From contig CAUWAG010000010.1 in the NCBI GenBank assembly GCA_963556695.1, positions 6,368,250 through 6,432,249 of the forward strand: a stretch of 64,000 bases of DNA. The letters are read 5' to 3'. Both the position numbers and the translations under genes were made by a program. This stretch comes from Anthostomella pinea (lineage: Eukaryota; Ascomycota; Sordariomycetes; Xylariales; Xylariaceae). Under the pieces are notes generated by a model that worked only from the letters and a program-made list of their open reading frames with translations, was not told the origin of the DNA and did no database searches. Position 1 is the first letter of the stretch. Each line of letters begins with the position of its first letter. Shown here piece by piece: positions 46,348 through 57,385 of the stretch.

Positions 46348-47678
46348 ATATTAAAAATATTCGTTATAGTTCTTAATTTTTCTAGGTGATATTTTTTAAA
46401 ATGAACGGCTTTATAAATCATAATTAGGATCTAATTGATAATGAATTTCGACTACTTCTTAATATATAAAGGTATTAATAGTTAAAAACTTTATATAGTA
46501 GATTATTTATATAGAATTTGTTAAAACATTTTGAAAAAAAATATTAAAACTAAGTAAGGCTATAAGTTTCGTTTTTTAATAATTTGTATAAAAAGAGGTC
46601 AGCTTTATAATAGCTACTAATTAGCTTATATTATTGAAATAAAATATTTAATAATTTTAATTCTCCCTAATTAATACGATATACGGTTTATTTTGCTTCT
46701 TTAATTGTTTTTAATATACGTTAAAAAGACCCAAAGTTTAATATAAACTCTAAAAGCGCTTTTATTTAATGAAAAGATTATAATAATAATTGTACTTATT
46801 GTTATTAATAATAACTTTGTTTTTTTTAATATTACATCATTTATATATAATTATTCAGACAATAAGTTATTCTTAGATTATTAAAAACTTAAAATATAAG
46901 GCGAGTATATATATGTATCTCTTCATTGCTATTAATTATATTACTCGATATTTTTCTTTTTTAGTAAAATATCATTTTACGTATATATCTTATATAAAGA
47001 ATTTATATTCTTATTATATATATAAAACAAAATATATACTTTATCATAGAACGCAACTTTTTATCTTTCTTAATATTTTTTCACTACGTTTTTTAATTTT
47101 TTTAATAACGGTTTGTTTACGTTGAAAATTTAACTATAATTTTTGTATTACTTAAAAAAGCTAGTAGTTTTTATTTTAATAAAACGTTAAGATATCGTTT
47201 TTAAACTTATTATCATATAGTTAAAAAAAGACCAGTTGTTTAATCAAATATATAGTTATTATTAAATGATGAAGATATAAACTCTAACCTTTAAAAATTA
47301 AAAACTTCTTATAAAACTTTTAAAAACTATCGACTTATTTTTTAATTTACCGTATAATATTACATGAGGTTTAACAAGTTTTAACAATATTCCGTTAATT
47401 TAAGTATATGTACAAATCTTAAATAAGGTTTAATTTTATAAATAAGGCTTTATATGTATATAGATTAACGTATAACGTTTAAACTTAATCTTATAAACGT
47501 TATTTATAATTAATATTTTATTGTATTAAAGTAACTATAACGTTTTACTTTAATAAATCTAATATATAATACTAGGCCTTGATTTTTTGTTATTTTTAAA
47601 ATATTTAAATTTTTTTTTTTTCGTTTAAAAACCTTAAAATAGAATAAATCGACGGTAATATTATATATAACGGGTATA

Positions 47679-47892
47679 TGTGACGGCCTGCACAGACCTT
47701 CCCACATGACAAGTGGATACTTCCTAATAGGGGAAGGATCTGACCAGAGGATCCCCTTAAAGGGGCAACCTCCCACTGTACCTATCTCTCTCTCTCTCTT
47801 CCTTTCCTCTCTAGTCTTGATATTCTCGTCAATAGAGTAATAGCTGCTTGCTGCCGGCCATGTCCCAGCTCCTCAGTACGCTCGCCGTGACA
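47679..47892 (+). mobile_element. Solo LTR of the TGTGACGG Gypsy family with target-site duplication
   Basis: 214 bp from TGTGACGGCCTGC to CGCCGTGACA, flanked by the exact 5-bp duplication GTATA (47674-47678 and 47893-47897). This copy fixes the true ends of the LTR family. Confidence 0.93.
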
Positions 47893-48130
47893 GTATATAT
47901 AATGCTTAAAAATAAAAGACTTTTATTATATACGTTTTTATCGTGTATTACGTAATAAGGCTATATATTAAACTTAATTGTATATAAAACGGTAACTTTT
48001 AAAAAGGGTTATAAGGATTATTACGTATATAATAGTTAATAATAAACATTGTTATGTAATATTTCTACTTTATCTTCATTTCTATTAGTCGCTGTGGTAT
48101 TGCACTGTTTAAAATAACTTCCTTTCTTTA

Positions 48131-48530
48131 TAACCAGAATGACATCCGCTTATTTAGAAGCAGGCGGAAATGCGTACCCCTGTTGATACTGTGACAATGA
48201 TCGATTTTGCAGCATTTACTTCTGGCGACAGAATAGTCATTGACGAATTCGATCCCGGACTCGCTCCTCATCTAGCGGAACGGCGACTGCAGTATCGCAG
48301 CATCTGTGGCTATAATGTCACGCTGCACGGGTGTGACACTATGGAAGGGCGCGTAGCGAGACCCAAACTGCGTGTAACTTTCTGCCCCCCATTCATATTG
48401 CATGCTATCGTTTGGGGGCAGGGGAGCTTGCCATGGTCCATAAAATGAGTGGCACCGCCATAGCCTGCTTCTGTAGTACGAAACGTGATTGGCATGTTGA
48501 TATCACCGTGAACCTAATATTTCCATGATG
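48131..48530. other. Edge of the AT-rich block, no recognised gene
   Basis: A 92-codon plus-strand frame at 48170-48448 shows no domain. It overlies the likely 3-prime flank of the P450 remnant on the other strand. Confidence 0.3.
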
Positions 48531-49260
48531 TTACCTCCGGCTCCAGTGGTCGCCACAAGACCCAACATATTGTGGTACAATTAGTCTTAAGTTAGAGCCC
48601 CTACCTGAGTGACACCATCGGTCGAAAGGGTACAAACGGTTATATACAATACGCAGACTATGACATAATCCAGGAACACGAAAGAACTGCAAAATACGGA
48701 GGAAACCACATAGGTATTCCGCTTGGCTTAGCTGACTTAATCCACTGAATCTGACCTTTGCTTGAATTGCGCAACAGGGCCATGTTGCTGACTGCCCAAT
48801 TAGCAGTAGAGCTGGAACTCCCCTTTCCTCTCGCGACCACCAAGTCAACCGTCTCCCAGATGATTGATTCCCTGGTTCAAGTCTCATATCAAACTCCAAA
48901 GTCAAGCGTGCGAAGATGTACGACAGTTCATGACACGCCAAGTGCTTCCCTATGCAGCTGCTTGGTCCAACGCCGTAGGGGGTAAAAGAAATGATTGCCC
49001 TACTCTCGGCTGTAGTGCGGAACACATGTTCTTCTTCCCCGCGGTGGGAAGCTTCTCAATCATGAACCTCTCTGGCCTCTATACCGCAGGTTCCGCGAAA
49101 ACCTCGGCGCCTCGATGTATGCTGTAGTGAAGGATTTCGATGTCGATGCGGGATGGCAAGTCCCTGCCACCAAATTGTACTGCCGCTTCTGTCCACTTTA
49201 CGTTGTAGAATGCTCGGCACCGGCGGCAGCCTTGACCGGGAGGCTCAGGCGCGTACCTCT
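48531..49260 (-). pseudogene. Cytochrome P450 C-terminal remnant
   Basis: Minus-strand blocks in correct order: RLSLPV, FGGRDLPSRIDIEILHYSIHR, GAEVFAEPAV, a stop, RPERFM, then ISFTPYGVGPSSCIGKHLACHE, the heme-binding FxxGxxxCxG with its cysteine, and IFARLTLEFDM. The I-helix and N-terminal anchor are absent, frames change, and at least one stop is present. P450s oxidise small molecules at the ER membrane and are common in polyketide clusters. This one is dead. Confidence 0.75.
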
Positions 49261-49950
49261 GTTGATCAGGCAGGCTACCTTACCTAGCAAACATGACATC
49301 TGCTGTGGCTCTTCATGTAATCAGAGACGCCGGGAATCGGTATAATGCGGGGCCGCGACAGTATTGCAGCATGTACAACCCCACACCACTATATGAGGAA
49401 TGTTTTATGTGGCTGAAACAGATGTTGGGGTCGAAGTACCGGGAGGGTAGCATTCAATGCATGGCGCCGGGGACCAGCGGGAAGGGGTTGCAGTACATAT
49501 ATACGGTGTGACTTCCACCAACATCATTCAACGTACCTCGGTACCAGGCCACTGTGGCTGCATTAATACGTCGCCGACTACTCTGATGTATTTCGCCGAC
49601 TATTTTGAGGCTCTTCGGCTGGTACGTAGCTTACTTTCAGGTACTCCGGTGTACCCCCCGACACTCTCTTGTTCCCCTCACCCTCTTTTCCTCCTAATGT
49701 CCACCGACTTCTGGCGGAACCCCTCTACATAGGTACCTACCCGCGGTTGCTACATGATCGTCGCCGGCTGTTCCCCGATGAGGCTCTTCGGGTGACACAA
49801 GCCTAGCTCACTTTCAGGTTACCCCGTTTGCCCTCCGCTCTCTTCATCTGGTTCACCCTCTTTGGTTTCAGTTCTCTTGTCCTTCCTGTTCGCTCTCTTC
49901 CCTTACCACTACCGCCGCTCCTCGATCCCCTCTTCGTGGCATTTCGCATA
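49261..49950. repeat. Upstream region of the hydrolase with an imperfect direct duplication
   Basis: Two stretches starting at about 49594 and 49762 share, in order, CGCCG(A/G)CT, GAGGCTCTTCGG, CTTTCAGGT and CACCCTCTTT. This is a diverged tandem duplication of about 100 bp with a 168-bp period. A 72-codon frame at 49293-49511 upstream is not recognisable. Confidence 0.45.
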
Positions 49951-51297
49951 ATGAGTTCCCAACTGCTCACTTTCCAACCCTTCAAAGGGGTCTATATCCT
50001 GCTGCTCCTGCTTACCCCAATCCCTTACCTCGCGTGCCTATCCCTCCTCTACGTCTCTAGACCCCTTCGCCCTCTGCCAGGGTGGCCTCACAAGCTATGC
50101 ATGAGAGTCGCAATCATTCGTGTCTTCACCCGAGGGGTGGCGACAATCAAATATCAGCGGGCGCCACTGCTCACGCCAGGAAAGGCTAAAGAGAGATTCG
50201 CATTGGTCGAACCACCAGTGAATGGCTTCTCCGGCGTCTTGGTATCCTCCACGGTGAAGCCAGCCCCTGTTGGGGTGCTATGGCATCCTGGTATCTTCCA
50301 AGCAGACAGGAGAGACTTGACTGGCAAGAGAGTTGTCCTTCAATTCACAGGAGGCGCCTTCGTCCTTGGGTGGGACCCCGAGGAGGTGAGAAACCACGCC
50401 TCTTAGCAATGATTGGACGATACAACTTATCTGACCTGTTTCTCAGACAGGGCGTGATTTTGCAGATGTCATGTCCAGGCGATTCCAGGCTACCAACACC
50501 CTCTACGTGCAATATCGACTAGCCAGACCTGGGAGTTGCTTTCCTGCCGCTCTGCAGGACACACTGACGGCCTATTCGTATGTGCTGGATCTTGGCGTGG
50601 CACCTGAGGATATCTTCCTATCGGGAGGCTCGGCAGGTGGCAATCTTGTCATTGCCCTCCTCCGATATCTCGAAACGCAGCAGGCGAAGTTTCCATTGCC
50701 CAGTAAGCCAAGAACTACCGCCAGCATTATCGATGCCGGGTTGGCATAGCTTGTTTCAAGCCATTGCCGCCGGAGTGTGTTCCGTTTGCCGCATCTATAT
50801 TTCATTATACGTTTGATCTCGCCGATAGCTAACGCTGGATACGAGCAGGAGGTGTAATGCTATTTTCTCCCTGGGTGAAGGTGTCCCGTGATGCCGGCCA
50901 GGAATATGATCGTTCCGCAGCATCGCAAGTCGACGTCCTATACGGGCCTCTTCTAGACTGGGGTGTCAGGGCCTACATGCCAACAGGAGACGTTTCACCC
51001 GAAGTCGGACCTTTCATCTCTCCGTTGAACCATCCATTTCGGGCTAGGACGCCGATCTTCATACAGACTGGGACGGGTGAGGCCTTCTATCCCACAATAA
51101 GAAGTTTCGCAGAGGAAATGACCGCAGTTGAGGGCAACTGCGTCAGGCTCCACAAATCGGCGCTCGCACCCCACGATATTCTAATGAGTCAGAAGATCTT
51201 GGGCTTGGAGTTTCAACTCGAAGATGCTCTGGATGATGCTCGGAACTTTTTTGACCAGGCTAAACTGGAGAGGAGTGGTAGGGAAGTTGGTGGATAA
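49951..51297 (+). CDS. Alpha/beta hydrolase, hormone-sensitive-lipase type, with N-terminal membrane anchor
   Basis: Three exons (49951-50385, 50447-50702, 50849-51297) total 1140 nt, 379 aa. Introns of 61 and 146 bp have GT..AG ends, and the second a GCTAAC branch site. I chose the ATG at 49951 (MSSQLLTFQPFKG) because it is followed directly by one hydrophobic segment (VYILLLLLTPIPYLACLSLLY); an upstream in-frame start would only add a low-complexity leader. Oxyanion-hole region TGGAFVLG, nucleophile elbow FLSGGSAGGNLVIALL, and a C-terminal APHDI histidine follow the alpha/beta hydrolase 3 order. It probably cleaves or transfers esters on small molecules at a membrane. No lesion; the only intact enzyme gene right of the PKS, and possibly part of the same cluster. 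Confidence 0.88.
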
Positions 51298-51958
51298 CCA
51301 GTTCCACGTAAGGCCGCTGTCTATGCCTTCATCCTGGGGGCCGCCTGGGGGCCGCTTGACAGATGGGGTGGGTGCGAAGTAGGACGTTGGTGCACTGATT
51401 CAGTCGTGTGCTTCGTCATTCTTTCCCAATTCGAAATATGTCACGTTATTCGGTAGTCTTACAGGTCTGATCCCTGTATACGCCGGACCATGTCTTCTTG
51501 CTAGCTTCGTAGTTTCTTTCCTTGTTCGTGTACCATGATTAATCTCATTCTGGAGTCACCAGCAGTCGAACTGTGACGACACATCTGCCCAAGAAACTGG
51601 ACTATGCGTATTTCAATGAAGATCAAACCACGTGCAATGAGCAACAAAGTGAGACCGTGTGTTTGTATGTCATGTATTTGTATAAGCTAATGAGTGAGCA
51701 GACTAAACACGGGTGTCATCGACTGTGATACGTGCTTTTCCCATCAAGGCCGGAGCCCAAGAATAATCCATTTGCGGGAAACAGCCCTTCCGTTTTTCTT
51801 CGCTGGCCAAATGGCCTTTTTTCAAAGAACTCCATGTCAAACCATCCCAAAACTTTCCCGGCCGTGTCCAAAACTTTGTTGGGTGGGGCAGAAGGAGAGG
51901 CATGAGAACAAGAGACAACGTCCAGGCGGTAATAACTTCTGCTCGTGCAGCTGACAGT
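51298..51958. other. Region without a recognised gene
   Basis: Includes a GGGGGCCGC direct repeat at about 51335-51355 and the 3-prime flank of the hydrolase. No supported frame. Confidence 0.4.
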
Positions 51959-52705
51959 TCAGGCACCAACTAAGTGGATTAGACGTGTCTGCTGAGGGGG
52001 AGACCAGGCGACTGGCGACGGCAACGAGGACGTATATACCACCTCCCGGCGAGGTACCACATACGATGCACCAATGCGAAGGGGCGGAGTCGTGGTCGTA
52101 GTCGTGTAGCGATACCGTGCCGCGGCAGGGGCCCTACCCGTCGTGGTAGTTGTCCTCGTTGTTGTAGTCCCCGCGGGTGAGGCTGTAGTCCTTGTCGTTG
52201 TGGTCGTCGATGCCGGCACGGCCCGCCGCACCGGGATGGCGGGCAGCAGCACCGGCTGCTGGACCGCTGCCGGGCGAGGCGGCGCAGCAACAGTACGCTG
52301 GATCACCGGTGCCGGGCGAGGTGCCGCATTGCGTGGCGGACCGGCAGGATATTTCAGAAGGGCCTGACGTATCTGCGCTGTAAATGGCTCGGCCGAAGCC
52401 GAGGATGGGGACCGACGCGGCACCGGCGCCGTCATCGTCATCCTTGTTGGAGTTGTGGCTTTCGATCGCGGGAACCGCTGGTAGTTTGAGACAGGCAAGG
52501 CGACTTGCTTCTGTGCATGAGTGAGTAAATAAATGAAGATCTTGCTTGCCTGATACCACTTACTTCGGGACCGACAAGGGCCATTGTTGATGATATCGGT
52601 ATAAAATGCTGAAGTGATATTGGGGAACTCGACTTGAACTAAATGGATTCCAGAGAATAAGCGGGTAGGGTTACTCTCGAAAGAAGGCAGAACTTCGAAG
52701 GCCAC
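51959..52705 (-). CDS. Hypothetical protein, reading frame uncertain
   Basis: A 248-codon frame starts MAFEVLPSFESNPTRLF and is Pro/Ala/Thr-rich toward the end with long Thr runs. A good intron (GTAAGT to CACAG at about 52512-52564) would move translation into a second frame ending at 52134 with an acidic start (SNKDDDDGAG) and Cys-rich middle. All three minus-strand frames are open for much of the stretch because it is GC-rich and repetitive. I recognise no family in either frame. Confidence 0.3.
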   Translation of the reverse strand: MAFEVLPSFESNPTRLFSGIHLVQVEFPNITSAFYTDIINNGPCRSRSKWYQASKIFIYLLTHAQKQVALPVSNYQRFPRSKATTPTRMTMTAPVPRRSPSSASAEPFTAQIRQALLKYPAGPPRNAAPRPAPVIQRTVAAPPRPAAVQQPVLLPAIPVRRAVPASTTTTTRTTASPAGTTTTRTTTTTGRAPAAARYRYTTTTTTPPLRIGASYVVPRREVVYTSSLPSPVAWSPPQQTRLIHLVGA

Positions 52706-54019
52706 GAGTCTATTATAGATAATCTTTTAGGTACATGGGAATTTCTACATCTCCCTGACTGGTTGTTGTTGGACCATCGTTAAAGGATGCGGGTAGGGAC
52801 TGAATCAGGAGAGCAGCATCCTGTAACAACCGCCGTTCGAAGCTTGACCCACGTTACATACGTATTCACACAAGATTTCCTGTTCTGTGTGATGTGATCG
52901 GCGGCAGCCGGTAACGGCGCAAACCTTGTTGTGCATGCTTTCACGTGCATGTTACCACACAGGGCCGATCCTGAGTTCTAGACACAGCAAGAAGCCGACA
53001 TATCACCCTACCTCCATGCAACATGGAGTTTTCATGACTCTGAAGCCATTTGATCACATGCACTCCAGGCTATTGAAGAGACGTCCATGCGTCACCTATG
53101 CATCATTTGAGATCGAGTTGCATGACTTGCTTGGCAATGCCACAGCTCTACCACGTCACGTCGCGAGTCATTCGATCGATGTCGGACAATCGTTTCCGTT
53201 CTCATGTGAATAGTCCGCCACCACCCGTCAAATGAATTGGAAGGTCTGAATTTGATCAATGCTTCACTTTATCACACGCACCCATGACGACCACCGTACC
53301 ACAAGTACCAAAGGGTTGGTGTACTGGTTAGGAACCTATGGTGAAAGAAGCAGAAAACTGGACTTGTCTAGGAAGTATCGGTAGATACGTTGCGTGTCAT
53401 GCCTCATAGTACAATACAGCTTCCATCCACATACACACGAATTTGCATTCTCATGTTACAGCGTCCCACGACCAGAGTCGACTATCCTCGATTATCTTGC
53501 TTGATAAAACCCAAATGATCTGTGTATACCTACTAGTGAGCCCACCATCAACAGGCAACGGCCAATGATTTGTTATATCTGCCTTTGAAGAAGGCATTGT
53601 GGTACCGGAACCATTCGTATAGTTAGTGCGGACAAAGTGTCGAGACTGATCATGACGCACACAAAGAAGAGTGAGGAACGACTTGCTCTCTTTAACCACA
53701 CCCAGGGGTATCAAGCCTTCATCCATACAAAAACCAGAGAGCACACGCTTTGTTTATTATTAAACTCTCCAACAAAAATGGGAAACCCAACCAGGATGCC
53801 CGAGTCCTAACGGAAAAGTCAGAGCCCGGATGCTGTAATTATGGGAAGTATAACATAATAGCCAGCCAAGAGCATACCAGAGGGTACAGCCACGTGTCAC
53901 CCACATCACTTGAGGTCTATCGCACAGGGTGTTCGTGACGCAATGCTTGGACTCATGTCTCCTTGCGCGACGATCACCGAACCCTATCTACCCACGTCTG
54001 CTACCGTTGACCAGGGGAA
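52706..54019. other. Region without a recognised gene
   Basis: Short frames on both strands only, none with a domain or signal peptide that I can defend. Confidence 0.4.
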
Positions 54020-55318
54020 TCAGAGTGTTGCAATTCCTTGTTGGAGTGCCGTGAGGTACGACCAGTCCGCAGCATCTTCCCCCAGGCTCCACGCCACTGG
54101 GTCTCTCGTTAGCCTGTGCCAATGATTAGATCTAGCAGCGTCGCGATGATGGCTTGGAACATGACAACTTACTGACGCCTCCCAAACCAAGTTCCTTCAC
54201 GATTTCACGAACTTCTGTGCAATGAACTCGGGCGTGTCCCAAGTCCAGAAATACTTCGTATCAGAGTCCCAGTAATATTGACCGCCCGCAGTCTCGTCAG
54301 CCTTTCCTTTGGAAAACATCGCATTCCCTTGTTGAAACGTGACAGCGCCAGACAAGCCGCTGTCGGCGCCCGTGACGAGATCCTCCAGAGCGACTACCGG
54401 GCAGCCGAGGCCCTGGGGGCAGGGGCCTGTTGTGGGGAAGTACTTGGCGTAGAAGGCGAAGCCAATATTGATCTTTGCCGGGTCGATGCCTCGGTCGATG
54501 TACCGCTGGACAGATTCGAGGGAGCCTTGGACTGAGGTGTGATGTGTTGTCGTTGTGGTACGTCTAAACCCATGCCACTATGGTTAGCCATTGCGCCCGT
54601 TTAAGATACGTAAGTACACATCGTGTGTATCTACCTGTTCATGAGATCATAGGACATAACCTGTGATGTTTGTTAAGTCTGCTGCCACCCTTCATGATAG
54701 CCGACATTTACATTGACCACGTCAACAATATCATTGATCTTCGGGACCTGGTCTGCAGTGAAAGCGATCATGGATCGTTCCAGTCCTGGTACAGCAATGG
54801 TAAGTTCCTTCCCATCGATCGCATCCCTAATCGCTTGCAGCAAGAGCGGATAGGTCGCCTTCTCGCCGACCTTCACCGCGTCGGGGTGCTGCTTGTAGTC
54901 TTCGCCATCTCCGCCAGGGTATTCCCAATCAATGTCTACCGATACTTGTTAGCGAGGTTTCAGTTGGCGTGGTTCCTCCTGGTGCACCCACCGACACAGT
55001 CGTAGCCGTGCTCCGCGAGGGTCTGATTGACGTTTCGTGCGTACAGCTCCCTAGATGGTCCATCTGCTGCGGCGACTGAGAAGCCAGCGGTATCGCCCCA
55101 TCCGCCGATGGACATGCACATCTTGGTGCCCTCGTCGAGGTGGGCACGCAGAGTGGCGACGTCGACGAAAGGGGTGTATGGGATGGGAGGGTCACTTGTG
55201 AACAGTGCACTGCCTGCAAATGCAATAATGACATGAGTTATGCCTGCTGCATTCTCAGGAAGGCTTCCATCGTGGTGCCATTCGCAAGGTCCCGAACAAC
55301 TTAACGGATATCCACGGT
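54020..55318 (-). pseudogene. GH18 chitinase, 5-prime truncated and frameshifted
   Basis: Exons: about 55318-54992, 54935-54712, 54660-54635, 54563-54173, 54096-54020. Introns of 56, 51, 71 and 76 bp have GT..AG ends. Domain order: AGITHVIIAFAGSALF, MCMSIGGWG (substrate-binding SxGG), YDCVDIDWEYPGG (catalytic DxxDxDxE, Glu present), VVNVMSYDLMNRR, IDPAKINIGFAFYAKYF, and MAWSLGEDAADW. The reading lacks a signal peptide: just upstream of CEWHHDG the sequence turns AT-rich at about 55319. One base is missing near 54206-54213, where KF should lead into EIVKELGLGGV. Family members hydrolyse chitin outside the cell. Truncation and frameshift make this copy a pseudogene. Confidence 0.85.
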
Positions 55319-55678
55319 GGATTAATATAGACGTAGATATTAATAGTAATTTAGTTTACGAGTACCTTTGCAGCTTTAATAATTAACTTAACGATAAAGT
55401 TATCGTAAGTTAATATTAACGTAAATATTATAGATTTGTAATAACTTACTATCTTAATATTAATAATTGAGAGCAATATCCCGGATCCGATGAGTGCGTG
55501 ATGAACGGTACAGCGTTGTTGTATTCAGGAAAAGGTCTATCTACTCTGTTCTGGTGTGCGATCGCTATATATGGGGGCCACGGAGCCTGTGTCACCCGAC
55601 ACGGCAACTGGCAGCCTCATCATGCTTACATACACAGATAGATTCTGCTCACAATAATGATATAAAAGTTTACTAACG
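55319..55678. other. Short AT-rich stretch and spacer
   Basis: About 150 bp of RIP-like AT-rich DNA cuts off the chitinase N-terminus, then GC-normal spacer up to the pogo-like element. No gene. Confidence 0.5.
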
Positions 55679-55680
55679 TA

Positions 55681-56465
55681 GCTGACAAGCGAGTTGGCAT
55701 TACAAGCGAGTTAGCACTCGTTATGAACTCTCTAACTGCCATGTGGAATAACTTTACCACAACGCATTCAATTCAATTCAATCAATCGCATTCCTCTTCT
55801 TCAGAGGTTTCCATCTCTATTGTACAAGTTCGCGCATTATGGCCAGTGTTGCCGCAGACGCCACACCGTCGCTCACGCGCTGCTGTGCTTCTTGGACGGC
55901 GACTACCTTCACCCCTTTCCTGTCTTGCCAGCTCAGTACTATCCTCTGTAGTCTGCAGACCTATTGCATCTTTAACAGAAAATATTCTTTTTTTTATCAG
56001 ACGTTTGTTCTTTGTTCTCCAGGATTTATTTAGTAAATGATTGGCCTCCTTTAGCTTACGGACCCGGGAATCAACCAAAGCGACTTTATGCATAAGATCA
56101 TATGTAGCCTTTGAAAACAAGCTCAATACATCAATTATTGATGTAGATGAGCTTCCCTGGTGATTTCTGACTCGATTTTGGATATAAACCGATTGGTTTA
56201 CCGCTTTATTAATGGTGGTAGGCGTCTTTGAAGTCTAAGTAGTGTGTGGCAGATTGGGGTCTGGCGACGGTATTTGTATCTTGGATACCATGTTTTGCGA
56301 CTGCCGCCTCAATTTGTCGAAACCACGCGCGATACGTGTCTAGATCTTTGTTCAAGATCCTCTGGTAGTCCATCCTCTGATAAAAACGCGTCCGGAGGCC
56401 TGGTGTGCGTTTAATGAAGTTCCATGTCCAGTTCTTTCCAATAAGCTTCCTCTCGCCATACCATC
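55681..56465 (-). mobile_element. Pogo/Fot1-like DNA transposon, internally deleted
   Basis: The left end is TA then GCTGACAAGCGAGTT with a second ACAAGCGAGTT 17 bp inside. The minus strand first reads a CENPB/Tc5-type helix-turn-helix piece (GKNWTWNFIKRTPGLRTRFYQ, MDYQRILNKD) at about 56450-56270, then jumps to the C-terminus: KTPTTINKAVNQSVYIQNRV, LFSKATYDLMHKVAL and a zinc knuckle RRCGVCGNTGHNARTC, ending at 55782. The DDE catalytic core between them is gone. The right end is lost where Gypsy sequence begins. Confidence 0.8.
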
Positions 56466-56468
56466 ACT

Positions 56469-56807
56469 GTGGCACCTGGACCCCAGCAGTTCATCAGAAG
56501 CCTACCAACCCAAGCTTTGTCTAACCAAGCGATTGACACTATCTTCCAACCAGCAAGAGCATCACCTGATCAGAAGACTCCCCGTCTCTCTGCAGCCCCT
56601 GAAAGAAAGCATATTGACCGATCACGCATACCCCACAAGGCAGAAAGCATTACATGCTACTTGTGGGGCAAAGAGGGCCATATCGCTCTCAAGTGTCCAG
56701 ACAAAAGAACTCCTCATGTACATTTTCTGAAAGAAAACAATGAGGCCTCTTCTGGTCTGACCCAGGATATTACTTCTAACAACGAGTCAGAAAACTTAAA
56801 GGCCTAG
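56469..56807 (+). pseudogene. Gypsy gag C-terminus with an altered zinc knuckle
   Basis: CYLWGKEGHIALKC has Trp where the second Cys of a CCHC knuckle should stand. It is followed by linker sequence and a TAG at 56805. Confidence 0.7.
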
Positions 56808-57385
56808 GGAAAGTCTTCCACCTAGGCCTCCAATGTACTATCAATCAACTAGCTCACCACTCCCTTGAAATTCCATCACTTCAATCAGACCTCTCTGGCT
56901 TGATTGACGGCAATACCTTTGTGATGACTACAACCATCCGATGGAATGGAATTGCAGTGCGTGTGAAAATTTTGATTGATACCAGAACAGAGGTTTATCT
57001 TTTAGGCAGCCATTTAATCATGAGCCCCTTGGCTCAACAATGGGAACTCCCTTAAAGACATTTTAATGAGCCCGCCACCTTGAATGGTTTTGGTAAAGGA
57101 CACTCACAAATTGTCAACACAACGGTTACAGCAAATTTCCAGATTCAGGGAAGAACCTACTGGGAAGCCCCTATCCTGGAAGCAGAGTTTTGGCCCAGCA
57201 AGAACTTTGACCTTATTGTTGACAAGCGATTTTTGGCTATTCACAACCTCTTACCAGACTGCCGGCGGAACCGCCTATACTTCCCACCGGAACTACCTTT
57301 CCTTACCAACTAGAAGACCGACAACACTAACCCAGCTCGCCAGTGGTTAAGACAACGGGCTATCAATCCTCAAGCCCAGCAGGAC

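Larger units (their letters stand above)
43603..48130. repeat. AT-rich, RIP-like block right of the Copia element
   Basis: About 4.5 kb of AT-rich, gene-free DNA. Embedded GC-normal pieces are a solo LTR (44965-45137), a TIR element (45322-45733), LTR-like islands at about 45889-46110 and 46152-46347, and a Gypsy-family solo LTR (47679-47892). Short AT-rich frames such as that at 46913-47125 are not genes. Confidence 0.75.

Noticed and set aside
46913..47125. Hydrophobic 70-aa ORF
   Set aside because: Composed of Ile/Tyr/Phe/Leu as expected from AT-rich random sequence.
34500..47776. Repeated small ORFs containing GCPFKGILWSDP (also at 15433-15842 and 60951-61148)
   Set aside because: They are reverse readings of the Gypsy LTR and appear wherever that LTR occurs.
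52134..52559. Cys-rich secreted effector
   Set aside because: No signal peptide, frame choice depends on an unproven intron, and all three frames are open by composition.
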